Positions 5,764-12,737 of a stretch of 12,737 bases of DNA are shown piece by piece. The stretch spans positions 1 to 12,737 of the forward strand of contig CACZSX010000094.1 in NCBI GenBank assembly GCA_902783915.1. The letters run 5' to 3'. The notes under the pieces are model-generated. The model was not told the origin of the DNA, did not search any database, and saw only the letters and a program-made list of their open reading frames with translations. Each line of letters begins with the position of its first letter. Within the stretch, counting starts at the first letter, position 1. The stretch comes from an uncultured Erysipelotrichaceae bacterium (GTDB lineage Bacteria; Bacillota_I; Bacilli_A; RF39; UBA660). The position numbers were made by a program, and so were the translations under genes.

Positions 5764-6729
5764 ATGAAAAATATAGTTAAATATTTATTATGTGTATCTC
5801 TTATCGTAGTTACACTTACAGGATGTGGACGTGTTCCAAAATTAAAAGATGGTAGTGACTTAGTATTTGAATTAAATGGATTAAAAATGACGGCAGAGGA
5901 TTTCTATCAAGAATTAAAAGATAATTATGGTACTCAAACATTAGTCAATGCAATTGATAGTTTATTGCTTAATAAGGTATATGAAACTGATAAAGATTTA
6001 AAAACTAAAATTGATTCTCAAATTACACAATTAAAAAATCAATATGGTTCAGATTTCCAAAGTTTCCTAGAATATAATAATATTGCTAGTGAAAAAGTAT
6101 TAAGAAATTTATTAGAAATATCATATAAAAGAGAATTAGCTATTAAAGATTATGCTGCCACATTAATTAATGATAAAGATATTGAAAAGTATTATAATGA
6201 AAAAACTATTGGTGATATCAAAGCCAGTCATATTTTAATCAAATCTGAAGCTACTGATGATATGACTGATGAAGAAAAGAAAAAAGCTGAAGAAAAAGCT
6301 TTAGAAACCGCTAAAGAAGTAATTAAGAAATTAAATGATGGTGCTAAATTTGAAGACTTAGCAAAAGAATATTCTAAAGACTCTAGTGCATCAGATGGTG
6401 GTAATTTAGGTTACTTTAATAGAGGTGAAATGGTTTCAGAGTTTGAAAATGCTGCTGTAGCATTGAAAGTTAATGAATATACAAAAGAACCTGTTAAAAC
6501 TCAATTTGGATATCATATTATTCTTAAAACAGATCAAAAAGAAAAACCAAAATTAACAGAAGTAAAAGATAAAATTAAAGATACATTAATCAATGACAAG
6601 ATTAGTAACACTTCAAACATTTCTGTATTTGCACTTGAATGGTTAAGAAATAAAAATGATTTAAAAATATATGATTCTGAATTAAAAATAAGATATGATC
6701 ATTATATGAATCAAGAAAAATCAAATTAA
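5764..6729 (+). CDS. prsA: PrsA-like foldase lipoprotein (parvulin peptidyl-prolyl isomerase)
   Basis: Extracytoplasmic folding factor for secreted proteins, anchored to the outer face of the membrane by lipid. The 321 residues begin with a lipoprotein signal peptide: basic start, hydrophobic stretch, lipobox LTGC with Cys21. A SurA/PrsA-like N-terminal region follows (about 33-145). The parvulin domain spans about 153-255, with ASHILIK (154-160), an inserted acidic/Lys-rich stretch (161-180), FEDLAKEYSKD, GGNLGYFNRGEMVSEFE (212-228) and TQFGYHIILKTD (246-257). The C-terminal helix is Lys/Asp-rich. The start has GGGAGG with good spacing. It is the only plus-strand gene seen, with its own promoter and a shared terminator. 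In Firmicutes PrsA helps fold penicillin-binding proteins, which fits the wall genes nearby; that link is inference. Confidence 0.9.
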   Translation: MKNIVKYLLCVSLIVVTLTGCGRVPKLKDGSDLVFELNGLKMTAEDFYQELKDNYGTQTLVNAIDSLLLNKVYETDKDLKTKIDSQITQLKNQYGSDFQSFLEYNNIASEKVLRNLLEISYKRELAIKDYAATLINDKDIEKYYNEKTIGDIKASHILIKSEATDDMTDEEKKKAEEKALETAKEVIKKLNDGAKFEDLAKEYSKDSSASDGGNLGYFNRGEMVSEFENAAVALKVNEYTKEPVKTQFGYHIILKTDQKEKPKLTEVKDKIKDTLINDKISNTSNISVFALEWLRNKNDLKIYDSELKIRYDHYMNQEKSN

Positions 6730-6757
6730 AAAAGCAAGATTAATTAATCTTGCTTTT
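6730..6757. terminator. Bidirectional intrinsic terminator between convergent genes
   Basis: Perfect inverted repeat with arms AAAAGCAAGATTAA (6730-6743) and its complement (6744-6757), so the hairpin has an 11-base stem with a short AT loop. T runs follow on both strands (TTTTTT on minus; TTTTCATTTTTT on plus). It serves the prsA-like gene and the minus-strand 100-residue gene, whose stop codon it contains. Confidence 0.85.
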
Positions 6758-7042
6758 CATTTTTTCATTATATTCCTTTATTTCTTCATCTGTTTTTAAT
6801 CTTATATTAGGTAACATTTTTCTATATACTAATATACCCAATGACTCATCTTCATCAAAAATCTTACTTGCTAATTTAAAAACTATCTTTAAGTACTCTG
6901 GATATAATTTAGTATCACCATTTACCTTGGTTTCATAAACTATTTTTCTTTCCATTTCACTTAACTCTTTATATGCACTCATAAATACTTGTGCATATTT
7001 ATCTTCATTAGTATATATTCCTCCGCTTAATACATAACTCAT
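6740..7042 (-). CDS. Unrecognised 100-residue protein
   Basis: I do not recognise this protein. It is 100 residues, soluble in appearance, with no signal peptide, membrane helix or Cys. Predicted mainly helical: ERKIVYETKV after an acidic stretch, PEYLKIVFKLASKIFD (48-63), and a charged C-terminus rich in Lys/Glu. ATG 7042-7040 has AGGTGG five to six bases upstream, and a good promoter (7077-7104) overlaps the end of the xer gene. The stop lies in the shared terminator. The strong expression signals argue for a real gene. Confidence 0.7.
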   Translation of the reverse strand: MSYVLSGGIYTNEDKYAQVFMSAYKELSEMERKIVYETKVNGDTKLYPEYLKIVFKLASKIFDEDESLGILVYRKMLPNIRLKTDEEIKEYNEKMKSKIN

Positions 7043-7076
7043 CTAAACCACCTGCCATTATTTTTCCACCAAATTT

Positions 7077-7104
7077 ATTATACATATATTATAAAATTTT
7101 TCAA
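7077..7104 (-). promoter_or_regulatory. Sigma-A-type promoter for the 100-residue gene
   Basis: Minus strand: -35 TTGAAA (7104-7099), 16-base spacer, perfect -10 TATAAT (7082-7077). The -35 overlaps the TGA stop codon of the xer gene. The spacer is part of an imperfect AT palindrome. Confidence 0.65.
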
Positions 7105-7994
7105 TCTTTTTTTGCTCTTGGATGACTATCCAAATATACTTTTCTTAATCTTTCATTAGAAACATGTGTATAAATACCTGTTGTATCTAAAGATGAATGC
7201 CCTAATAACTCTTTAACAATTAATATATCACATCCCTCATTTAATAAATGCGTTGCAAAAGTATGCCTTAATGTATGTGGTGTAACATTTTTATTTAATG
7301 CAGCTTTTTTTATTATATCATCTATTATTAATTCAATACTTCTTGTAGTAATTCCCTTTTCTTTTTTATTCATTCCTACTATTAAATAATTATTATTTTT
7401 ACCATTTAATAATAAATTTCTTCCATCTTCTATATATTTTTTTAATATTTCTTCACATGGTTTACCATATAATACTATTCTCTCTTTAGAACCTTTACCT
7501 AATATTCTTATACTTCTCTCTTCATAATTTATATCTTGTAATTTAATATTACATAATTCAGATACTCTTATACCTGTACCATATAAAAGTTCAAGAATAA
7601 GTCTATTTCTTTGACCTATAGGAGTATTAATATTTGGTATATTAAATATATCATCGACATCAGTATTAGTAATATATTTAGGTAATCTTTTTTCTTTTTT
7701 AGGTAAAGAAATATATTTAAATATATTTTTATCTACCAATTCTTTATCATATAAATATTTATAAAATGCTCTTAATGCACTTATTTTTCTAGATATACTT
7801 GTAGCTTTATACTTTTTATTATATATATTTATTAAATACTTTTTTATATCAGTATATTTAACTTTATAAATATTTAAATTATTATCACTACAAAAATTAA
7901 CAAAATCAATTATATCTAATTCATAATTTTTAAGTGTATACTTACTATAATTTCTTTCTATTTTTAAATATTTTATAAATTCATCTACTATCAT
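7101..7994 (-). CDS. xerC: Tyrosine recombinase of the XerC/XerD type
   Basis: Site-specific recombinase, 297 residues, the usual XerC/D length. The N-terminal SAM-like core-binding domain (about 1-95) carries YLKIERNYSKYTLKNYE and ISALRAFYKYL (71-81). The catalytic domain has all residues: Arg143 in GTGIRVSELC, Lys167 in GKGSKER, His240 and Arg243 in TPHTLRHTFATHLL, His266 in LLGHSSLDTT, and nucleophile Tyr275 in IYTHV. XerC and XerD resolve chromosome dimers at dif with FtsK; XerD versus XerC cannot be told apart here, and a phage or integron-type integrase is less likely given the housekeeping neighbours. It lies 37 bases downstream of the ftsK-coupled unknown gene, across a hairpin terminator, so it may be expressed by readthrough or from a promoter I could not see. 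AGGTG precedes ATG 7994-7992. Confidence 0.88.
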   Translation of the reverse strand: MIVDEFIKYLKIERNYSKYTLKNYELDIIDFVNFCSDNNLNIYKVKYTDIKKYLINIYNKKYKATSISRKISALRAFYKYLYDKELVDKNIFKYISLPKKEKRLPKYITNTDVDDIFNIPNINTPIGQRNRLILELLYGTGIRVSELCNIKLQDINYEERSIRILGKGSKERIVLYGKPCEEILKKYIEDGRNLLLNGKNNNYLIVGMNKKEKGITTRSIELIIDDIIKKAALNKNVTPHTLRHTFATHLLNEGCDILIVKELLGHSSLDTTGIYTHVSNERLRKVYLDSHPRAKKD

Positions 7995-8007
7995 TATTTC
8001 ACCTATT

Positions 8008-8033
8008 AAAAAGAATTAATAAAAATTAATTCT
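8008..8033 (-). terminator. Intrinsic terminator between the 233-residue gene and xer
   Basis: Nine-base perfect stem AGAATTAAT (8033-8025) and ATTAATTCT (8020-8012) on the minus strand with a four-T loop, followed by TTTTT overall (8012-8008). The stem is AT-rich and thus moderate; it contains the TAG stop of the upstream gene and ends 14 bases before the xer ATG. Confidence 0.6.
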
Positions 8034-8733
8034 ATTTACTTTTATGTGCATCAAAAGGAGATAATTCCTCTCTTCCCTCAAAATCATCTATGTCTAATAA
8101 TTCTCTTTCATGCTCTTTTAAATATTGAAGTCTCATTTCCTCTTTTTCTTCATCAGTTATGGAAAATTCATGAGTTTCTGCTGATTCTTTTAATTTTTCT
8201 TTTCTCTTTCTTAATTCCTGTTCTTGTTGATATGATCTCATAGTCAAATATGTATTTCTACAACCTTTATACGTAGAAAACACTTTTTCTGATAAACACA
8301 ATAAAGGATCCATATAACTTTCTTTTGATTTTATTGCACCTTCTATTTCATTTGCTAAAGAAGATAAATTTCTAACTCCTTTATATTTTTTTGCAAATTT
8401 TCTTACAAAATGCTCATCATGTGCTAATAACTCAAACTTTGTTGCAATAGATTCTTCATCTAAAACTCCAACATCTTTTTTATATAGAGGACCTTTCTCA
8501 CTCTTATAAACTTCTTCTTTTTTATTTGGCTGCATTACTATTTCAACATCAGCAACATCACTTGAATTAATAGAAACCCCTGTATTTGCAATTATGGTTC
8601 TTATTAACTCATCTTTATTGGTATATTGTGTAGTTCTTTCATCCATCATTCTCAAAGTTATTGGGCGTTTATAAACTCTATATACTTCTCCTGTTTTCAT
8701 TACTATTAATAAGTAATAGTTTTCTCCTCTCAT
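8032..8733 (-). CDS. Unrecognised 233-residue protein coupled to ftsK
   Basis: I do not recognise this protein. The first third looks like a small beta-rich domain (YYLLIVMKTGEVYRVYKRP, residues 6-24). The middle is mixed with a FELLAHDEHFVRKFAKKYKG stretch (about 99-118). The C-terminal part (about 165-220) is very charged with long Glu/Lys/Arg helices, plausibly a coiled coil. There is no signal peptide or membrane segment. ATG 8733-8731 overlaps the TAA of ftsK by one base (TAATG), with GGGGGATG as a ribosome site, so it should be made with FtsK. A hairpin follows its stop. Its tight coupling and the xer gene downstream make a role with chromosome translocation or division possible, but that is inference from position only. 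Confidence 0.75.
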   Translation of the reverse strand: MRGENYYLLIVMKTGEVYRVYKRPITLRMMDERTTQYTNKDELIRTIIANTGVSINSSDVADVEIVMQPNKKEEVYKSEKGPLYKKDVGVLDEESIATKFELLAHDEHFVRKFAKKYKGVRNLSSLANEIEGAIKSKESYMDPLLCLSEKVFSTYKGCRNTYLTMRSYQQEQELRKRKEKLKESAETHEFSITDEEKEEMRLQYLKEHERELLDIDDFEGREELSPFDAHKSK

Positions 8734-10943
8734 TATTCATCCCCCTTTTCTTCTAATTTAACTAATACTTCTCTAGGTTTTGAACCATTTTGAGGACCAA
8801 CAATACCCCTTTCCTCTAATAAATCAATTATTCTTGCTGCTCTATTATATCCAAGTTTATATTTTCTTTGAAGTAATGAGGCACTTGCTTTACCAGTTTT
8901 AACTACAAATTCAACTATATCTTTGTATAAAGGATCATCTTTTTCTTCTACATCACTACTATCTACATCATCACTATGCATAGTAGTGGCAGTAACATCT
9001 AAGTTAAATTTATTATCAAATTGAGCTTTTTGTTGACTTACAACATAATCAATTACTTTATTTATTTCTTCATCGGATACATATGCTCCTTGTATTCTAA
9101 CAGGGCTATTTTCACCCATTGGTAAAAATAACATATCACCTTTTCCAAGTAATTTTTCTGCACCTGTCATATCAAGTATAGTTCTTGAATCAATACTTGA
9201 TGATACTGCAAATGAAATACGAGATGGTATATTTGCTTTTACTATACCAGTAATAACATCTGTAGAAGGTCTTTGAGTAGCAACTATTAAATGTATACCA
9301 GCTGCTCTAGCCATTTGAGTAATTCTTAATATAGAATCTTCAACCTCTTTTGCTGCTACTAGCATTAAATCAGCAAGTTCATCTATTATTATTACAATAT
9401 ATGGTAATCTTTCTAGTTTGCCATTTAAATTTCTTCTTCTATCATCTACATATTTATTATAATCACCTATATTTTTAGTTCGAGTTTCTTCAAATAAACT
9501 ATATCTTCTTTCCATTTCAGATACCATTCTCATAAGAGCAATACTTGCTTTTTTAGGGTCTGTAACAACTGGCATAAGTAAATGAGGAACACCATTATAC
9601 ATACTCATTTCAACCTTTTTAGGATCTACTAATACCATTTTTACTTCATTAGGTTTTGTTCTTAAAAGTAATGTAACAATTATAGAATTTATACATACTG
9701 ATTTACCACTACCAGTAGCACCTGCGACAAGTAAATGTGGCGTTTTATTTATTTCCATAAACATTGTTTTACCCATTATATTCTTACCTAGTGCAACTGC
9801 TAGTTTAGAATTTTCCATAGATTTTGGAATATCTTCCATTATTTCTCTTAGAGTTACACCTACACTAGTTCTATTAGGAAGTTCTATACCAATGGTACTT
9901 TTACCTGGAATAGGTGCTTGAATTCTTACATCTTTTGCTGCAAGAGCAAGCGCTATTTCCCTTGAAATTGACAACACTTTATTAACTTTTGTACCACTTT
10001 TTAATTCCATTTCATATTGAGTAATAGATGGCCCAACATTAATTGCTACAACTTTTGCAACTATATCAAAATCACTAAGTACTCTTTCTAATTTTTCAAC
10101 ATTATCTCTTATTACTGCTTTATTTTCACTAGCATTTATTTTAGTAGGTTTCCTTAATAAAGTTCTAAAATCAGGTAAAATATAATTATTTACTGATGCA
10201 TCTTCATATTCGATAGTAGTTGCTGGAACTTCTTCCTCTACTTCTTCTACATTATTATCTAATTCATCTAAACTACTAATAACTTTCTTACCAGTTAAAT
10301 CTTCAACCTCGTCTTCATGATCTTCTTCTATATTAACAGTAATTCCTTGTTTCTTAAATTCTCGTTTAAATGACATATTCTTAAGTTTAGAAAATATATT
10401 TTTAATTATAGTAATAACTGATATATTAAATGCAATTACTATTCCACATATTATTAAGAATATTGATACAATATATGCTCCCTTAATTGAAAACAATTTA
10501 ACAAATAACAATGAAAATATTGCGCCAATTATACCACCACCATTAGGATCTAAATTGTTACCAAATACGCTTAATAAACCATCAATTGTACTTTCAAAAG
10601 TAGCAATAATTTCTGCATTATTTTTTGTAACATAATTTATATGGCAAAAAACAAGTAATCCTATTATTACTAAATACACTCCAAATAATCTAAGGGAAAA
10701 TATTTTTACTTTTTCATTTTTAATTACTTCATAAGCACCAAATGCAAAAACTAATAGTAATGGAACAATCCACAATGAACCATTTAAGAATATACTAAAA
10801 TTTGATACAACTTTACCTACTGGTCCAAATATTTCAGAACCACCAAAACCAATTATAGATATTAATATCCATAATAGACCTATAAGTTCAAATCCGTGCT
10901 TACTTTGTTTTTCCTCAGTTTTTCTTTTCTTTCTTTTTGCCAC
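8733..10943 (-). CDS. ftsK: FtsK/SpoIIIE DNA translocase
   Basis: Membrane-anchored ATP-driven DNA pump that clears chromosomes from the division septum or forespore septum. The 736 residues comprise an N-terminal membrane domain with four to five helices (about 17-38, 54-75, 82-104, 136-175), an acidic linker (about 205-250), then the motor: alpha domain from about 275, Walker A GATGSGKS (408-415), VDPKKVEMSMYNGVPHL (439-455), Walker B IIIDELAD (518-525), ATQRPSTDVITG (555-566), and the winged-helix gamma domain (about 670-730) with GYNRAARIIDLLEERGIVGP that reads polar DNA signals. The length matches Bacillus SpoIIIE (about 787) more than E. coli FtsK. The start is GTG 10943-10941 with AGAGGTGAT upstream. 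An extended -10 lies at 10969-10977. FtsK versus SpoIIIE cannot be decided from one gene; the possible sporulation genes nearby keep SpoIIIE open. Confidence 0.93.
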   Translation of the reverse strand: MAKRKKRKTEEKQSKHGFELIGLLWILISIIGFGGSEIFGPVGKVVSNFSIFLNGSLWIVPLLLVFAFGAYEVIKNEKVKIFSLRLFGVYLVIIGLLVFCHINYVTKNNAEIIATFESTIDGLLSVFGNNLDPNGGGIIGAIFSLLFVKLFSIKGAYIVSIFLIICGIVIAFNISVITIIKNIFSKLKNMSFKREFKKQGITVNIEEDHEDEVEDLTGKKVISSLDELDNNVEEVEEEVPATTIEYEDASVNNYILPDFRTLLRKPTKINASENKAVIRDNVEKLERVLSDFDIVAKVVAINVGPSITQYEMELKSGTKVNKVLSISREIALALAAKDVRIQAPIPGKSTIGIELPNRTSVGVTLREIMEDIPKSMENSKLAVALGKNIMGKTMFMEINKTPHLLVAGATGSGKSVCINSIIVTLLLRTKPNEVKMVLVDPKKVEMSMYNGVPHLLMPVVTDPKKASIALMRMVSEMERRYSLFEETRTKNIGDYNKYVDDRRRNLNGKLERLPYIVIIIDELADLMLVAAKEVEDSILRITQMARAAGIHLIVATQRPSTDVITGIVKANIPSRISFAVSSSIDSRTILDMTGAEKLLGKGDMLFLPMGENSPVRIQGAYVSDEEINKVIDYVVSQQKAQFDNKFNLDVTATTMHSDDVDSSDVEEKDDPLYKDIVEFVVKTGKASASLLQRKYKLGYNRAARIIDLLEERGIVGPQNGSKPREVLVKLEEKGDE

Positions 10944-10968
10944 AATATCACCTCTAGCATCTAATATA

Positions 10969-10977
10969 ATTATATCA
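10969..10977 (-). promoter_or_regulatory. Extended -10 promoter for ftsK
   Basis: Minus strand TGATATAAT: perfect -10 with TG extension, 25 bases before the GTG start. The -35 position reads TTTTAA and is weak. Confidence 0.5.
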
Positions 10978-11006
10978 AATTATAATATTAATTAAAAGAT
11001 TTAAAA

Positions 11007-11034
11007 GAAAAATTCGAATATTTAATATTCGAAT
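11007..11034 (-). terminator. Rho-independent terminator after the kinase-like gene
   Basis: Perfect inverted repeat, 11 bases per arm, ATTCGAATATT (11012-11022) and AATATTCGAAT (11024-11034), one central base. On the minus strand the descending arm runs into TTTTTCTTTT. The arm is itself partly palindromic (ATTCGAAT), so a cruciform or alternative pairing is possible. It insulates ftsK. Confidence 0.7.
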
Positions 11035-11046
11035 CATTCTATTTAA

Positions 11047-11880
11047 TTATATATTAAAAGATTTTCTTAATTGTTTTACTTTTTCTTCCTCAATAGTATC
11101 TAAATATATAACTGGATTTATATTACTAACATCATCATCCATTACTGAAGAAAGGCTATTGACTAATCTACTATCGAAACCTAATTTGTCTAATAATTCT
11201 AATAATTTTCTATATTGATCAGTTTCTAAACTAAATACATTTTTATTATTTAGTAATACTTCTATTATCATCATAGCATAACAATATATATCTGTTTGTT
11301 TCGAAGTATGCATTATTCCATAACAATCAACTTCATATTTACTTAAATGTCTATTAACAAGAAAGTATGTATAAAAATTAGTAGATCCAGGTATACCTAA
11401 TAATCCCATACCAGTTGTGTCAATAGCATATACATTATTATCATAGCCTATCATAAAGTTTCCACCATGCACATCCGAAAAACAAGCATTATACTTAGGA
11501 TTACTTCTTTCTATTTTTTTTAATATTAAGCCAATCTTTCTTAGTGCATCTATTTTTCTTCTTAAACTTACATTATTACTACCTAAATAATAATGTGCAT
11601 TATATCCTTTTATTCTTTTTAATACTTCACCTTTAAATCTATCTTCAATAAATATCTTTGCTTTTGGTAATACAAGTTCACTTATTTTTTCTTCTTCATT
11701 AAACAATCTTAATGCATCTATTTTTTTACTTTTTTCTTCTAAATAAATTTCATCTTCACTTGAATATATTTTTAATAAATAACTATCATTATCATGCACA
11801 GTATAAAAATCTGCTTCTGATGCCATAGTATTAAAATAATTCATACCTTTTAAATCATCTTTGCTTAATCTTAAATCCAT
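11047..11880 (-). CDS. Protein-kinase-fold protein of unknown target
   Basis: 277 residues resembling a compact protein kinase/aminoglycoside-phosphotransferase fold. Lys37 in YLLKIY could be the ATP-anchoring Lys; a Glu-rich helix (43-50) could supply its partner; GEVLKRIKGYN (84-94) looks like a hinge. SDVHGGNFMIG (135-145) has Asp136 and Asn141 spaced like the catalytic loop DxxxxN, and AIDTTG (152-157) with Asp154 replaces DFG. TDIYCYAMMIIEVLL (196-210) strongly resembles kinase subdomain IX (SDVYSFG-E). There is no obvious Gly-rich loop. Activity and substrate are unknown; no transmembrane segment. The start is ATG 11880-11878 with AAGGTGG six bases upstream, rather than ATG 11916, which lies upstream of the predicted transcription start of the dedicated promoter (11907-11935). 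Sits between miaA and ftsK with its own terminator. Confidence 0.65.
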   Translation of the reverse strand: MDLRLSKDDLKGMNYFNTMASEADFYTVHDNDSYLLKIYSSEDEIYLEEKSKKIDALRLFNEEEKISELVLPKAKIFIEDRFKGEVLKRIKGYNAHYYLGSNNVSLRRKIDALRKIGLILKKIERSNPKYNACFSDVHGGNFMIGYDNNVYAIDTTGMGLLGIPGSTNFYTYFLVNRHLSKYEVDCYGIMHTSKQTDIYCYAMMIIEVLLNNKNVFSLETDQYRKLLELLDKLGFDSRLVNSLSSVMDDDVSNINPVIYLDTIEEEKVKQLRKSFNI

Positions 11881-11886
11881 ACAACC

Positions 11887-11893
11887 CCACCTT
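11887..11893 (-). promoter_or_regulatory. Ribosome binding site deciding the kinase-like start
   Basis: AAGGTGG on the minus strand six bases before ATG 11880-11878. The longer alternative start at 11916 lacks such a site and would lie before the predicted mRNA start. Confidence 0.75.
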
Positions 11894-11906
11894 GTTTCGA
11901 GGATGT

Positions 11907-11935
11907 ATAATATCATAATTTTAAATTCTAGTCAA
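11907..11935 (-). promoter_or_regulatory. Strong sigma-A-type promoter for the kinase-like gene
   Basis: Minus strand: -35 TTGACT (11935-11930), exactly 17 bases, -10 TATTAT (11912-11907) preceded by the TG extension (TGA). The -35 overlaps the last codons and stop of miaA. Transcription would start near 11900. Confidence 0.7.
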
Positions 11936-12737
11936 ATTCTTGCTTAGTAAGATAATTTTCAACATCTTTAATAGTAGAATCAAAATTATTAAAGTTTACA
12001 TTAAACCATTTAACATTCATTTTATTATTAATCCATGTATATTGCCTTTTTGCGTATCTTCTTGAATTTTTCTTTATTAAATCTATTGCATCTTCTAAAC
12101 TTATTTCATTATTAAAGTATCTATATAATTCTTTATATCCAATAGCAGTATTTATAGGTATAGTATTTATATTTTTATCATATAATCCTTTTACTTCATT
12201 AAGTAGGCCATCACTAATCATTTCATCTACTCTATCATTAATTCTTTTATATAGTATACTTCTTTCTGTAGTAAGACCTATAAAATATACATCTTTATAT
12301 AATAACTCATTACCATTATCACTTACTTTATTATTATTTTTTATTCTATTTAATGCCCTTATAAGTCTCTTCCTATTATTAACATGTATATCTGTATCTT
12401 CTATTTTCTTTATTTCATTTAATATTTCTTCATTAGAAAGATTATCATAGGTATCACTTTCATTTTCATCATTAAATTTGTAATCATATAGTAATGCTTT
12501 AATATATAAACCTGTACCACCTACTATTATTACATTTTTATCTTCATTTAATAATTTATCTAATACAATTCTTCCTTCTTTTTGATATTCATATACAGAA
12601 TAAGGATTATTTACACTTCTAATACTTAATAAATGGTGAGTAACTCCTTCGGTATCTTCTACTTTAGCAGTACCTATATTCATTTCTTTATATACTTGCA
12701 TAGCATCTGCATTTATTATTTCTGCATTGTATTTGTG
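11928..12737 (-). CDS. miaA: tRNA dimethylallyltransferase, N-terminus cut by window edge
   Basis: Adds a dimethylallyl group to A37 of tRNAs reading UNN codons. 269 residues are visible, the frame being open to base 12737; the missing start should hold the P-loop. Visible: AEIINADAMQVYKEMNIGTAKV (last part of strand 2 and the tRNA-binding MQVY-GTAK block), THHLLSI, VYEYQKEGRIVLD, IIVGGTGLYIKALLYDY, RKRLIRALNRI, GLTTERSILYKRINDRVDEMISDG-type core, NTAIGYKEL, and the C-terminal RRYAKRQYTWI. The ATG 12701-12699 is internal, not the start. Overall size fits a MiaA of about 290-300 residues. The stop TAG overlaps the -35 of the downstream promoter. Confidence 0.93.
   Translation of the reverse strand, partial: HKYNAEIINADAMQVYKEMNIGTAKVEDTEGVTHHLLSIRSVNNPYSVYEYQKEGRIVLDKLLNEDKNVIIVGGTGLYIKALLYDYKFNDENESDTYDNLSNEEILNEIKKIEDTDIHVNNRKRLIRALNRIKNNNKVSDNGNELLYKDVYFIGLTTERSILYKRINDRVDEMISDGLLNEVKGLYDKNINTIPINTAIGYKELYRYFNNEISLEDAIDLIKKNSRRYAKRQYTWINNKMNVKWFNVNFNNFDSTIKDVENYLTKQEFD

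Noticed and set aside
7101..7994. Tyrosine recombinase as an integrase marking a mobile element
   Set aside because: Length and motifs fit housekeeping XerC/D, the neighbours are core genes, and no flanking repeats, tRNA or phage genes are seen.
11881..11916. Longer start of the kinase-like gene at ATG 11916
   Set aside because: The ATG falls beside the -10 of a strong promoter, before the expected mRNA start, and the AAGGTGG site serves ATG 11880-11878.

Overview
The window is chromosomal DNA from a very AT-rich, low-GC Gram-positive bacterium of the Bacilli/Firmicutes type, probably an uncultured gut-type lineage; the lineage is inference. The support is strong AGGAGG-type ribosome sites, a PrsA-type foldase lipoprotein, a SpoIIIE/FtsK translocase and two YjcZ-like tiny membrane proteins. 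Tryptophan is read from TGG, and TGA serves as stop in the ddl and xer genes, where the ddl stop sits in an intrinsic terminator. This rules out the Mycoplasma code (table 4), and the peptidoglycan genes point to a walled cell.

Layout: nearly everything is on the minus strand, so the order below runs in the direction of transcription, from high to low coordinates. (1) miaA, cut by the right edge; a protein-kinase-fold protein with its own promoter and terminator; ftsK/spoIIIE; an unrecognised 233-residue protein translationally coupled to ftsK; a XerC/D-type tyrosine recombinase; an unrecognised 100-residue protein. (2) A plus-strand prsA-like lipoprotein gene (5764-6729), convergent with the 100-residue gene through a shared bidirectional terminator. 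(3) Divergent from prsA, two tiny YjcZ-like genes and a class I glutamine-amidotransferase-like hydrolase. The hydrolase start overlaps the second tiny gene, and its first codons form a terminator-like hairpin. (4) A PgeF/laccase-domain protein alone between its own promoter and terminator. (5) An alpha/beta hydrolase - membrane MurF-like ligase - D-Ala-D-Ala ligase operon, the first two genes coupled through TAATG. (6) A DinD-like gene cut by the left edge.

Functional reading: three themes are cell-wall precursor synthesis and surface protein folding (murF, ddl, pgeF-like, prsA), chromosome segregation and recombination (ftsK, xer), and a possible sporulation-linked cluster (yjcZ pair plus amidotransferase). 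Compact intrinsic terminators and sigma-A-like promoters divide the window into short units. Three starts were placed downstream of the longest open frame because the ribosome site sits inside the longer frame (ddl, pgeF-like, kinase-like).

There is no gene-free stretch over 300 bases; the largest gaps, 5638-5763 and 10944-11046, hold promoters, ribosome sites and a terminator. I saw no tRNA, rRNA, CRISPR array, insertion sequence or clear prophage. The most interesting items are the MurF-like ligase whose UDP-binding domain is replaced by membrane helices, the hairpin at the amidotransferase start, the kinase-like gene, the unknown gene coupled to ftsK, and the PgeF-like protein lacking a metal-ligand histidine.
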